Below, in pieces: positions 23,999 through 35,700 of a stretch of 64,000 nt of DNA. The notes under the pieces are model-generated. The model was given only the letters and a program-made list of their open reading frames with translations, had not been told where the DNA came from and made no database searches. Position numbers and translations under genes: made by a program. The stretch is from positions 9,346,499 through 9,410,498 of the forward strand of contig OZ020250.1 of NCBI GenBank assembly GCA_963971285.1, written 5' to 3'. Source of the DNA: Astropecten irregularis (taxonomy: Eukaryota; Echinodermata; Asteroidea; Paxillosida; Astropectinidae). The stretch's first letter is position 1, and every line of letters begins with the position of its first letter.

Positions 23999-24132
23999 GG
24001 CCGTATGTGTTCCAATTCTCTGGCTGCGGCCGGCTGCAAATTACACACGTACGTATGACAGCCACTACCCAGTGACTGCTGCCATTTCCATAGACTTATT
24101 TGCGGTCGCAGCCAGAGAATTGGGACACGGCC
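23999..24132. mobile_element. Foldback MITE with ctctggctgcggcc arms, copy 1
   Basis: The left arm ccaattctctggctgcggcc pairs with the right arm ggtcgcagccagagaattgg; the outer ggccgt/acggcc also pairs. The centre includes ccatttccatagactt. A related copy is at 62932-63075. The open frames across it are shadows of the repeat. Confidence 0.7.
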
Positions 24133-24138
24133 ATATTG

Positions 24139-24345
24139 TAGGCCCTTTTTCCATATTCAGCTCCGGCTCAGGCTCCTGCTGCGGCGCTGAAAATATAGGT
24201 GGCGGCTTTTCATTGGTGCTAAATCTCTGTTTTCTTGTTCACAATAGAGTATCTACTTCCAATTAACCAAAGCCAAAGGTATAGAATCACATAACGTATT
24301 CACGAAATGGAGCCGGAGCCTGAGCCGGCCAGAGTCGCGCTGAGG
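24139..24345. mobile_element. Foldback MITE with ggctccggctc arms, diverged copy
   Basis: The left part, agctccggctcaggctcc, pairs with the right part, ggagccggagcctgagccgg. The inside (gctgaaaatataggtgg, gagtatctacttccaa) matches the better-preserved element at 50437-50677. It lies directly beside the previous foldback element. Confidence 0.65.
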
Positions 24346-24890
24346 TTTGTAAATGGCTATGCCCCAGGGTCACTGACCGGACCTCCGTCATCGTGTCAAC
24401 GAAATAGTCTGGTACTGCTTTCATGTTTTGGGAGGCGTGCTTTATTTGTATGATGAATTGGATACTATCAATGTATTATTATGGGATACCATACGTGCGT
24501 ACAAATAACTCGTGTGTACGTGATTGTGTACGTACGTGTATACGAAACACATAGCTACGCTGTGCTCTACGGTAGGTATGGGGCTTGTTTTGATTATAGG
24601 AAATTATAATTTTAATGCAGAATAAACTCTACATTTTTTAATTATCGTTTATATACTTAATGATCCGTGTTGTTAATGTTCTTTGGAACCTCTTTTGCAA
24701 TTTGGTTCGCTGTTTTTACTGAGAAAAAGAGTCTTAATCGTCACCTCTTTTGTAACTAAAGTCTTGCAATTGCTTATGAAGTTATGTGTATGGCTTATGG
24801 CTAGCATATTGAGTTGCACTAGTTTTAGTATTTGTCAGACCAGACCATGGTCAGACCGTCCATATAGCTATGATTGTAGGAACAGAAGTC
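24346..24890. other. Non-coding AT-rich stretch
   Basis: Nothing recognisable as a gene or element. Contains tacgtacgtgtatacg-type alternating sequence near 24525-24545. Confidence 0.5.
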
Positions 24891-24894
24891 TATG

Positions 24895-25060
24895 GTCAGA
24901 CTGGGGTTACATCAGTTTATTACACTTGGGGTAGCTGGTGCCCATAAAGAGTCATAATTATTTTAGGTTAGTTTGTTTACTGTAGAAGCTGGGTACCAGC
25001 TACCCTGAGTATAGGCCCCTACTATTACTAATGTTAAACTGAGGTAACCCCGTCAGACCT
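24895..25060. repeat. Imperfect foldback element
   Basis: Two nested paired segments: gtcagactggggttac with the complement of gtaaccccgtcagac, and ggggtagctggt with the complement of accagctaccct. The arms are unequal in length, so this is an old or asymmetric foldback element. No coding capacity. Confidence 0.5.
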
Positions 25061-26706
25061 AGTTCATGAAACTTCTATGAACATGATTAATAATTGGGTT
25101 AGTGTCTTTTACGCCACCCATATTATTTTTAGTATTAATTTAGCTTCTTCTGTTCCAAAATGAGACTTGTTATTTAAAGCAAATTTATTCATGGGTCCTG
25201 GAAACCCTAAAATGAATTAATTTTTTCGGCAATATTTCAGTGAAAAACAGCAACAGTTTCTTATCCAAATAAATACTGAAAATAATATGGATGGCATAAA
25301 AGACACTGAAGTATTGCCATAATATTACTAGGCCTACTACTACTAGTAGTACTAGATAAAAAGTCGTATGTAGGCCTAATATTGTCCAGTATGTACACAA
25401 ACCAACTTCAAAACTTGCATTCCTTGCAACTTGAGTTGTAATTTGTACGCGATGCATCTCGTACTCACGTGTACTCGTACACCATCATTCATTTCCATTT
25501 AGGTTATTTTGTTCTGAATTTGTTGGATTCTGAATTTTTGAAGGGGATTTTCATGGGTTTTTGCCCTTACTCTGAGATGGTCAGAGTAGAGTTGGTTGGT
25601 GTACAAGGTCGTCTGCGTATGAGTTGGTTGGTCGGTGTACGAGTTGACAAACTGAATTGAACATGATTAATGTTTGCATATGGTAAAAAATTGTGGGAAT
25701 ATTTTTAGTATACATGGGAAGTATTAATAAAAGGTTAGCCAAAATTGTTTATAATTTACTAGTATTTGGTGATAAATTTAACCATGGATGAATAAAACAG
25801 TCCTCCACGATTTATCAAGATTTGTAGGGGAACTACAATTGCTTTTTGGCTTTGGGTATTATACAAAAGGTGTTTTTTGAATTTGAAGTGATTTTTGAAA
25901 CTGAACCTTATATTCAGTTCGATGTTGTCAGTTGTCCTCAGTTACCCTTTTCCACAAATTCAAATGCTAATTTGTAGTTGTGTAAAGAAAAGAGCAAATC
26001 ATAGTCATACATGTTGCAGTGGCACATCCAAATCAAGAGAAAAGACCACAAAGTCTGACCACAAAGCCAATATTATGAGAAAAATATGGTCTTTTTTGCC
26101 ATATCGTACTTGAAACAGAGAAAATTTGATCATTTCTGTCTTTATGTTTGGAATACTTCAATGCTTGGGATAATTTCTTTTCTTAATTTCTTGAATTACT
26201 TAATTTCTGTGAGGTTAATAAAGCTAATAGAGTATTGACTTTGTGCAGGACATTGTCTTGTTTTGACAGTTTTTTCAAGGGCCCTTTATATGTTTTGTTT
26301 ACTTGCTGGTGACATTTTATGCCATTAAAAACAGAGGTTTTTTTCTTCTACGTTTTTTCTATTGTTTTTCTTCCAATTTTTGTTGTTCCATTTATTGTGT
26401 TTGAGAGGTTGTGGCTATTTCAAATGGTTTTGAAATGAATAAAAGATTGTGTTGTAGTTTCCAGTGGATAAAAAAATACTGGTAATGGAAACATTGAAGG
26501 CTTGGATTTGGTAGTCTTTCTGTGTTTTATGAGATTAATATGTATTTATTTGTCAATTCAGACATTTAGTTCTTCAAAAGTTGCACCTTAATTGTTGGAT
26601 TTACATGTATTATGAAAATTGTTATTGGGATGGACAGTGATAGTTTGAAATAAGTAAATATTGGGGTGTGTCCTTTTTGAAAGATTATTTTGTTTGTCAA
26701 TAGACG
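25061..26706. other. AT-rich leader region upstream of the helentron ORF
   Basis: No gene recognised. It must contain the 5' part of the helentron, but I cannot place its terminus by eye. Just before the start codon is a pyrimidine-rich tract ending in AG (ttttgtttgtcaatag at 26689-26704), which looks like a splice acceptor, so the transcript may have an upstream untranslated exon. Confidence 0.45.
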
Positions 26707-29700
26707 ATGCCAAACTACCGTGCGAAGAAGCTTGCTGCAAAGGAGGCGATGAGGCGCCGCCGGGCAAAGAAGGATGAACGATGTATGTCTCCCTTGTCTG
26801 TTCATGTTGAGTCTCATTTCATACAACCTCCCTCAACCATCTCCTCATCTCATACCTCTCCTTCTGTGTGTTCCCCTGTCACCCCTACTTCATCTGACAT
26901 TTCACCTCCTTCTCATGTTGCCTTGGGGTTGGCACCTCCCCAAGGTGACATAAACAAACGAAGAAAAGATGCACCCGTTACCTTGGGGTTGGCACCTCCC
27001 CAAGGTGATATTAACAAACGAAGAAAAGATGCACCCGTTACCTTGGGGTTGGCACCTCCCCAAGGTGATATAAACAATCGTAGAAAAGATGCACCCGTTA
27101 CCTTGGGGTTGGCACCTCCCCAAGGTGATATAAACAATCGTATAAAAGATGCACCCGTTACCTTGGGGTTGGCACCTCCCCAAGGTGATATAAACAATCG
27201 TATAAAAGATGCACCCGTTACCTTGGGGTTGGCACCTCCCCAAGATAATGTAGAAAAGCTTAAAAAAGATGCACCAAGCTTTGAAGTACATTTCACCCAA
27301 CCTCCCTCAACCCTCACCTCATTTCATTCCCTTGTGTCTGTGTGCTCCCATGTCTCTCCTCCACAAGAAAGCAACATTTCACCTCCTTCACCCGTTACCT
27401 TGGGGTTGGCACCTCCCCAAGGTGACACAAACATTCGAAGAAAAGATGCACTAAGCAAAGAATATAAAGCAACGAAAAACACAAATGCAAAGAATAAAAT
27501 ACACGCAAAGAATAATGAAGTAAAGGAAATGCACGGTATAAGATCCGTGAAGAAGATACAGGAATATGAGAACAGTGTAAATGAATGTGAAGTTGATGAT
27601 TTGAATCTGGAATTGATTACAGCAGTTAAAGATGAGCCAGTGATGGAAGAAGGAAGAAGCAGTAGAGAGGAAAGAGATGATATAATCCAAGCTGATGTTG
27701 AATCCATACCACAGGTAAAAATTGATGAAAAAGGTGCTGATGATATTGACAAATTTATCCCAAATGAAGCAGAGGATATGAGTAATGATGATTGCAAACA
27801 CATGGGAAGTCAAGAAGAGAATACCACAGGTAGTGCTGAAGTCAAAGGTGAAGGAATTGAAGAACATGAAAGGAAATCAGATGCTCAGAATAAAGAAGCA
27901 TGTGATGCAGTCAAAACTGCCATTCATTCAGAAGATGCAAAGATAACTTGCTGGCTATGCGATAAGTTATGTGGTAATTTGGAGCACAAAGTTCAGTGTG
28001 ACAAATGTTGTATATGGTATCATATTGATTGCATGGGTTTCTCAGATGAGGTTTGTGAAGCTTTATCAGATTCAAGACTAATGTGGATATGTCGTAAATG
28101 TGGCACGTCAAATTTTTCTGAGTGCTTGTTTCATGATTTTGGTATTCCAGAAGGAAATAATTTATACGACGTGATATCTGAAGGTAGTAGCAGTGAAGAT
28201 GAGGAAGATGACTATGTACAAGACAAGCAGTCGAATAAGAGGAATCCTGTAAGTACAGCTAACAAAATAAAGAAGACATGTATGAGAAAGAAGAAAACGA
28301 CAAAGCATAAAGTCCATGTAAAAGAGGCAAGCAACATGAGAATAAATGCAGAATCTAAACCATTTGCAAGCTTAAAGAGGTCAAACACAGATCAATGCTT
28401 TGATGTTGATAGTAAGAGATCTAAAGCAAACCCAAACACTTGTGGAGTGAAACATGATCAATCGAATAGACATGATAACAGCAGCAGTACTACTGAGAAG
28501 TGCAGGTCATTGACATGCAAGGCACAAAGTGGGAAGATTCATAGCAATAATAGTGAAGTAGATGCTCAGAGTAAGGAGATGAAGCGGATAAATCCAATGC
28601 TATTAGATGGAACAATTATTGCACAGGGAAGTTTTCATCAAGGTGATGCAAGATTTGGTGCTAGTTGTGGAAAGCAATGTGTCGCTAATTCTATAACCTC
28701 AATGATGTATAGCAAGAAGAAAGAAGTAAAACACTGGAATCGTGTTGATATGGACAATGTTCTATTGACTGGTGATGAATTATATAGATTCTTACAACAG
28801 AGCTCAACACTGAACAATGAGTACTTATTGATCAATGAATTGCCAACTGAGTTAGATGTTTTTGACAGACATTATAGTATGATATATCATGATGCTGTGT
28901 CAGGTACATTTGACGAAAGTTCTCACAATTTGATTGAGTTTAATATGGTATCTTTGAAAGCTGCACTTGAACAGTCTCTCCAGAAATACCATGCATGCTT
29001 CTTGAGTTTTCATGGAAATACCTTTGCTGTAATTGCTGAAGATGGTATATACTATGTGTTTGATTCCCATTCCAGAAGTATACAAGGACGTATGGTTCAA
29101 GATGGAACAAGTATAGTGATGAGAGCAAGGACTTGGCAAGGTGTGTACAGGTATTGCACAAAGTTAGCTGAATCCATGAATTTACATAGTAGTGAACAGT
29201 ATGAATTAACTGGAGTTACTCTTTGTATTGATGGTACAGCTATTACATGTGCATGTCCAGAAATGTCAGATGAAGGTACAGAAGTGCAGGGCATATTAGA
29301 AAGTATTGATGTGAGCTTGGGTATGGAGGAATGTGATCTTTCTAGTGCACCTGGAAATGATATTGAGATAGAAACAGATGAAACATGTAGCCAAGGTGTT
29401 AGCATTGAGGAAGATGATATGAGTAGAAACAGCCAGTCTGAGTCACAGGATTATAATGATAGTACACATAGTGATTACAGTGATGTGGAAGTAGTTGATG
29501 TTTCTGGACCCAGTGTCATGACATTCTATCCATTGAACAATGAAGCCAGGACTATGTTTTGCAATCGGTTTGGTTTAGAAATGCGACATTGGTATAATGA
29601 CTCTACTCATGCAGTATGTTCAGCAATGGGCAAACCTGTAACTTGTAAGCAGATAAGAGGTGATGGTAATTGTTTCTTCAGAGCTGTTTCATTTGCGTTA

Positions 29701-32700
29701 TCAGGGATTGAAGATAATCATGTACAGTTGAGAATTGCTTGTGTTGATCATTTGCTAAGGAATGCTAGTAAATTGGCTTGTTATATGAGAGATGGATTTG
29801 AGAGTATTGAGGATTATGTAATGAGACAAAGAATGTTTAATAGTGGTGTATGGGCTACAGAGACTGAAATAATGGCAATGGCACACATGTTACGTGTTGA
29901 TATATACACATTTGATGAATTGAATAATAAGTGGTATCAATTCTCTGCAAAGAATGTTGACAGGGATGTTGAGATTTCTGAGATGGGTATTTATCTGAAT
30001 CATGAACATAGAGTACATTATAATGTTGTACTATCTGTAAGTGCATTGTTACATGATGTATCTGATCATACGGAACAAGATGCATTTGATTTACAAGTAA
30101 GTCCTGGAATAAGTGAACACAGTAATCAAGAAGTTGAACAATGTGACATGCTGTTGACAAAAGCACCTGTAATAAAGAAACTATCAGCTGTAAGAGATAC
30201 TCCAAAGAAAAAAAGACCCATGTATGTTGAAAAGCATAGGAGAATAATGAGAGAAAGAATGAGGGAGAAACGGAATGCTACGATGGAAAATGATGTGACT
30301 GAAACTGGGAAAAGGAAGCGAGAAGATAGTATTTTGGATGAGTTGAAACAGGCAAAGAAAGTGAAGAATAACCAATATCATAAAATGAAATATAGACATG
30401 ATGAGAAATACAGAGATTATGTCAAGGAGTCCATGAAATATGCTACCAAAAAGAAATATAATTTGAGTGAAAAATATAGGGTTAAGAAAATTGATCAAAG
30501 CAAACTAAAGTACAGAACTAATACTAAGTTTCAACAAGAAATGAAAGAAGGCAGCAGAAGGAAGTATAAGGAAAATGATGGTTTCAGAAATAATGTGAAG
30601 CAAGCAAGCAAATATAAATATACGGAAAATGAAGGTTTCAGAAATAATGTGAAAAATGCAAGCAAATTAAAATATAAGGAAAATGATGGTTTCAGAAGTA
30701 ATGTGAAGAATGCGAGCAAATGTAAATATAAGGAAAGTGATGATTTCAGAGATAATGTGAAGAATGCAAGCAAATTAAAATATAAGGAAAATGATGGTTT
30801 CAGAAGTAATGTGAAAAATGCAAGCAAATTAAAATATAAGGAAAATGATGGTTTCAGAAGTAATGTGAAGAATGCGAGCAAATGTAAATATGAGGAAAAT
30901 GATGGTTTCAGAAATAATGTGAAGAATGCAAGCAAATGTAAATATAAGAAAAATGAAGGTTTCAGAAACAATGTGAAAAGTGCAAGCAAACTGAAGTACA
31001 TGCAAAATTATGATTTCAAAACTGGTGTAAAAAAAGCAAGTAGAATGAAATATCATAATAATGAGATGTTCAGGAAGAATAGCATTGAATTCATGAAAGA
31101 GAAATACAAGCATAGTGCCAGTTGCAGACAAAATATAAAGAAAATGAACATTAGAAGAGCAGAGCTGAAGAAAGCAAAGAAGAAAGACATGAAATATGTG
31201 ACATCTCTTTTCAGAAATGAAGTGTCAAATGGACCAGAGTATGTTTGTGCTGTGTGTATGAGACTTCTGTTTCGCAACCAGGTCATTAAATGCAATCAGA
31301 TTAAATACCAAAATAAAGATTGTATCCAGGAAAGGTATTTACATTTATGCAATGAGAATTGTAAAGACTCGTGTACTTTAGCAGAATCAAGCAGATCGTG
31401 TCTCTGGATATGTCACACTTGTCATCGTAAATTAAAAGGAAATAAGATCCCAGCAGAGGCCTGTTCTAACAACTTACAATTAGAAGATATTCCTGAAGAG
31501 TTGGCAATATTGAATAAGTTAGAGGAACATCTTGTTGCACTTAATATTCCATTTGTGAAAATGATTGCTTTGCCTAAAGGTGGACAACATGGTGTACATG
31601 GACCAGTTGTATGTGTACCCTCAAATGTCTCGAAAACAGTGGAATCTTTACCACGACCTCAAAGTGATGATCAGATGATTCGTGTGAAGTTAAAGAGGAA
31701 ATTGTCATACAAAGGTTATATTCAGTATCAGTTTGTAAATAAAGGAAATGTCAAAGCTGCATTAGAGTACCTTAATCAGAATAACAAATACTATCGTGAT
31801 ATTGTCATAGACAAAGACTGGAATAATTCTTTGTCAGAAGAAGTAGAAGAGGAAGACATTTGCAATGATCTCTCTGAGAATGTTGAAGAAAACAATGAGA
31901 AGGATAATGATGTAGAAACAGATGAGGAAAGGTTAAGAGGTATACCATTAGATACATGTTTACAGCCAGCTAATATTGGACAAGAAGTATTGGATCAGTA
32001 TTTTGATGATGTATATTGTGTGGCACCTTGTGAAGGAAATAGTCCAATTAGAGTATTAATGGAAGAAAGTAATGAAGCAAAATGCTTCCCTAAGTTGTTT
32101 CCCAAAGGTGGGCCAGTGTTTAGTGATATACGTCAAGCAAAAATAACACTTAATAGATATTTCAACAATAGATTAATGAATGTTGATAACAGGTTTGCAA
32201 TGAGTACACAGTACATCTTCTATGCCCAGTATCTGTCTGAAATCAAGCAAGTCATTTCTAGTGTTTCAATTGCACTAAGGAAAGGGACAGGCAAAACAAA
32301 TGATGGTCGTAATATCAGTGCAGGTATGCTTAATGATAAAGACAAGTTGAGAGATTTACTGAAATCTGATCAGGGATACAAGTTCTTAAAACCTATCAGA
32401 GGAACACCACCCTACTGGCAAGCATGTCAGAAAAATATATTAGCCATGGTAAGACAGCTCGGTATACCTACTTGGTTCTGCTCATTTTCAGCAGCTGATA
32501 TGAGATGGCCAGAACTAATCAATACATTACTGAGACAACAAGGTGATTCAAGGAATATTGATGAATTGGATTGGAATGAGAAGTGTCTGTTATTGCGTAG
32601 TAATCCTGTTACTGTTGCAAGAATGTTTGATAAACGCTTTCATACCTTCTTGAAAGAAGTGATATTATCAGATGCAGCACCTATTGGTAAAGTGAAAGAT

Positions 32701-35700
32701 TACTTTTATAGAGTAGAATTTCAGCAGAGAGGTTCCCCACATACACATTGTATATTTTGGATTGAAGATGCACCAAAGCTGAGTAGAGGTAGTGATGCTG
32801 AAGTGGCAAAGTTTGTTGATCAATATGTGACTTGTGCATTACCATCAAAAGATGAAGATGAAGAATTGAATGAGATTGTAAGCAGTGTTCAGCAACATAG
32901 TAAAAGGCATTCTAAATCATGTCGCAAGAAAGGAACATCATGTCGATTTAATTTCCCAAGGCCACCATCAATCAGAACATTTATTGCTAATCCAGAGCAT
33001 TTAGAGAAGGATAATTGTGATGAGATATCAGAGAATGCACCTATTGAAGAAGATAATTGTGAGGAGATGTCAGAGAATGCACCTAATGAAGAAAATGATG
33101 CTAAGGAATTGTTGAAGTCAGTATGGACAGCAGTCAATGATGTGGGAAATCAACACATGACTACTGCTGGTCTGTTTGCTAAGATTGGTATAACACAAGA
33201 TGATTTTGAGAAAGCAAATGATGTATTAACAAAAAAGGTCAATATCGTGATGAAGAGACAGCCACAAGATGCTTGGGTAAATCATTACAATCGTGATTTG
33301 TTAAGATGTTGGAATGCAAACATGGACATCCAATACATCACTGATGTGTATGCATGTGTCAGTTATGTAATAAGTTACATGAGTAAAGCTGAACGTGAGA
33401 TGGGCCAAATGTTAAAGCATGCACAGAATGAAGCTGAACAGGGTAATCAAGATGCTAAGCAGAGTTTGAAACAGATTGGAAGTGTATATCTACAGAATCG
33501 TGAGATTTCAGCTCAGGAAGCTGTGTATCGTTGTTGCTCACTAAGACTACAAGAGTGTTCAAGAAAGGTGGAGTTTATACCTCTGGGTGAGAACCCTATA
33601 CGGATGAGTTTGCCATTGAGTGTAATTAAGACCAAAGCATGTAATAATGATGATGATGATGATGATGATGTTGGGGATGATGAAGGCGGTGATGAAGATA
33701 ATGTTTGGATGATCAGTAAAGTTGACCGATATAAAGCAAGACCAGATATAGATGTATTTGATTCAATGTGCCTAGCTTCATTTTGCTCAGAATACAGGGT
33801 AATATATAAAGGCAATGTGAACAAACAAAGTACAACAATCTATAAATTAAAGAATGATTTGGGACATGTACAAAAGCGCACCAGAACAGATCCAGCTATA
33901 ATAAGATATCCAAGATTTTCAGTCACAAAATCTCCAGAGAAATGTTATCATAACATTTTACAGCTTTATCTCCCATATCGTGTGGATGTTCAGTTGAGAC
34001 CACCACAATTTGAAACTTATCAGGAGTTTTATGAGAATGGTTTTGTTAGTGCAGATGGAAGTGTACAGTCTGTTATGTCTATTGTGGAAAATAATCGTTC
34101 TAGATTTGAGCTGGATAATGGATCACTGGAGAATGCAGAACTTCACCTTGAGAACTTTGGTCCACAGGAAGATGCATGGGCATTGATTAGTCCAGAAACT
34201 GAACAGGATAGAGATGAATGTAATGATCAAAGGCAACCTGTCATAAATGAAAGTGAAGATGAATGTAATATTCCAGATTTGAAGCCTGATAAGAAAGAGG
34301 ACAGAGTATGTGATATTGAAACTCATTCATCAAGAATAGTCAAGTCAGATGCATTCAGAATGATGAGATTATTAAATGATAAACAGAAGCATGTATTCTA
34401 TAAAGTAAGACAGTGGTGCTTGGATAAAGCTAATGGTAAAAATCCCGATGCTTTTCAGGTATTTCTAACAGGTGGTGCAGGAACTGGTAAATCTTTACTT
34501 GTTAAATGTATTGACTTTGAAGCTACAAGAATACTTGGATCAATGATGAGATACCCTGATGATATATCAGTGCTATTAACAGCTCCTACAGGTGTGGCTG
34601 CATTTCATGTTAATGGTGCTACTATTCACAGTGCATTATCAATCCCAACAGATATGACTTTACCCTATCAACCTCTTGGTGAAGAAAAAATCAGTACACT
34701 TCGTAATCAACTCAGTCAACTGCAAATTGTGATCATAGATGAGATTTCAATGGTTGGTCAGAACCTACTGTATTACATTCATGGACGTTTAAGACAGATC
34801 AAGCAGTGTAGGAATCATAATCCCTTTGGTAATGTTAGTATACTTGCTGTGGGAGATTTCTATCAGTTACCTCCAGTGAAAGCAAAAGCTTTGTATCATA
34901 GTACTGTATCATGTGACCTGTGGAATGATAACTTCAAGGTTGTTGAATTAGATGAGATAATGAGACAGAAGGAGAATGCAAAGTTTGCAGAGACATTGAA
35001 TAGACTAAGAGTGAGAAAGAAACAGGACAAGTTGATGGAAGATGATATCAGAATGTTAAAGGGACGTGAAACAGGTGAAGAATGGAATGATGCTCTTCAT
35101 ATTTACCCAATTAACAAGCAAGTAGATGAACAGAATATGATGATTCTACAAGCCAAATGTTCTGAATGTATATACATAGAAGCAAAAGATTATGAGATGA
35201 ACTCTAGAAAAGCTAATATTACATGTAAAAGAAAACCTGTGAAACATTCATCAGGATGTCTACCACAATCACTGTTAGTTGGTGTTGGTGCGAGAGTCAT
35301 GTTAAGCAAGAATATAGATGTATCAGATGGCCTTGTGAATGGTGTTGTTGGCACTGTAACACACATAGTAATGTCACATGATAAACCTGATGAACCAAAG
35401 TGTATCAAAGTGAAGTTTGATAATGCCAGGGTCGGAATGAAACTAAAGAAGAATACTGCATCATCTTCAAATGATGACGATAGTGTACCTATTGCTATTC
35501 AGGAGGAAAGTATCGGTAATAAATGTGTACGACATCAATTTCCGCTTAAACTGTCTTTTGCATGTACAGCACACAAAGTACAAGGAATGACAATGGATAA
35601 AGCTGTGGTATGTCTTAATCGTACATTTGCTGCAGGTCAAGCTTATGTGAGTCTGAGTCGTGTTACATCATTAGAAGGTCTTGTCATTGAAGGTTTTGAC

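Noticed and set aside
23746..24266. Possible small gene (frames of 100 and 119 codons)
   Set aside because: The frames cover two foldback MITEs and do not persist in the related copies at 50437 and 62932.
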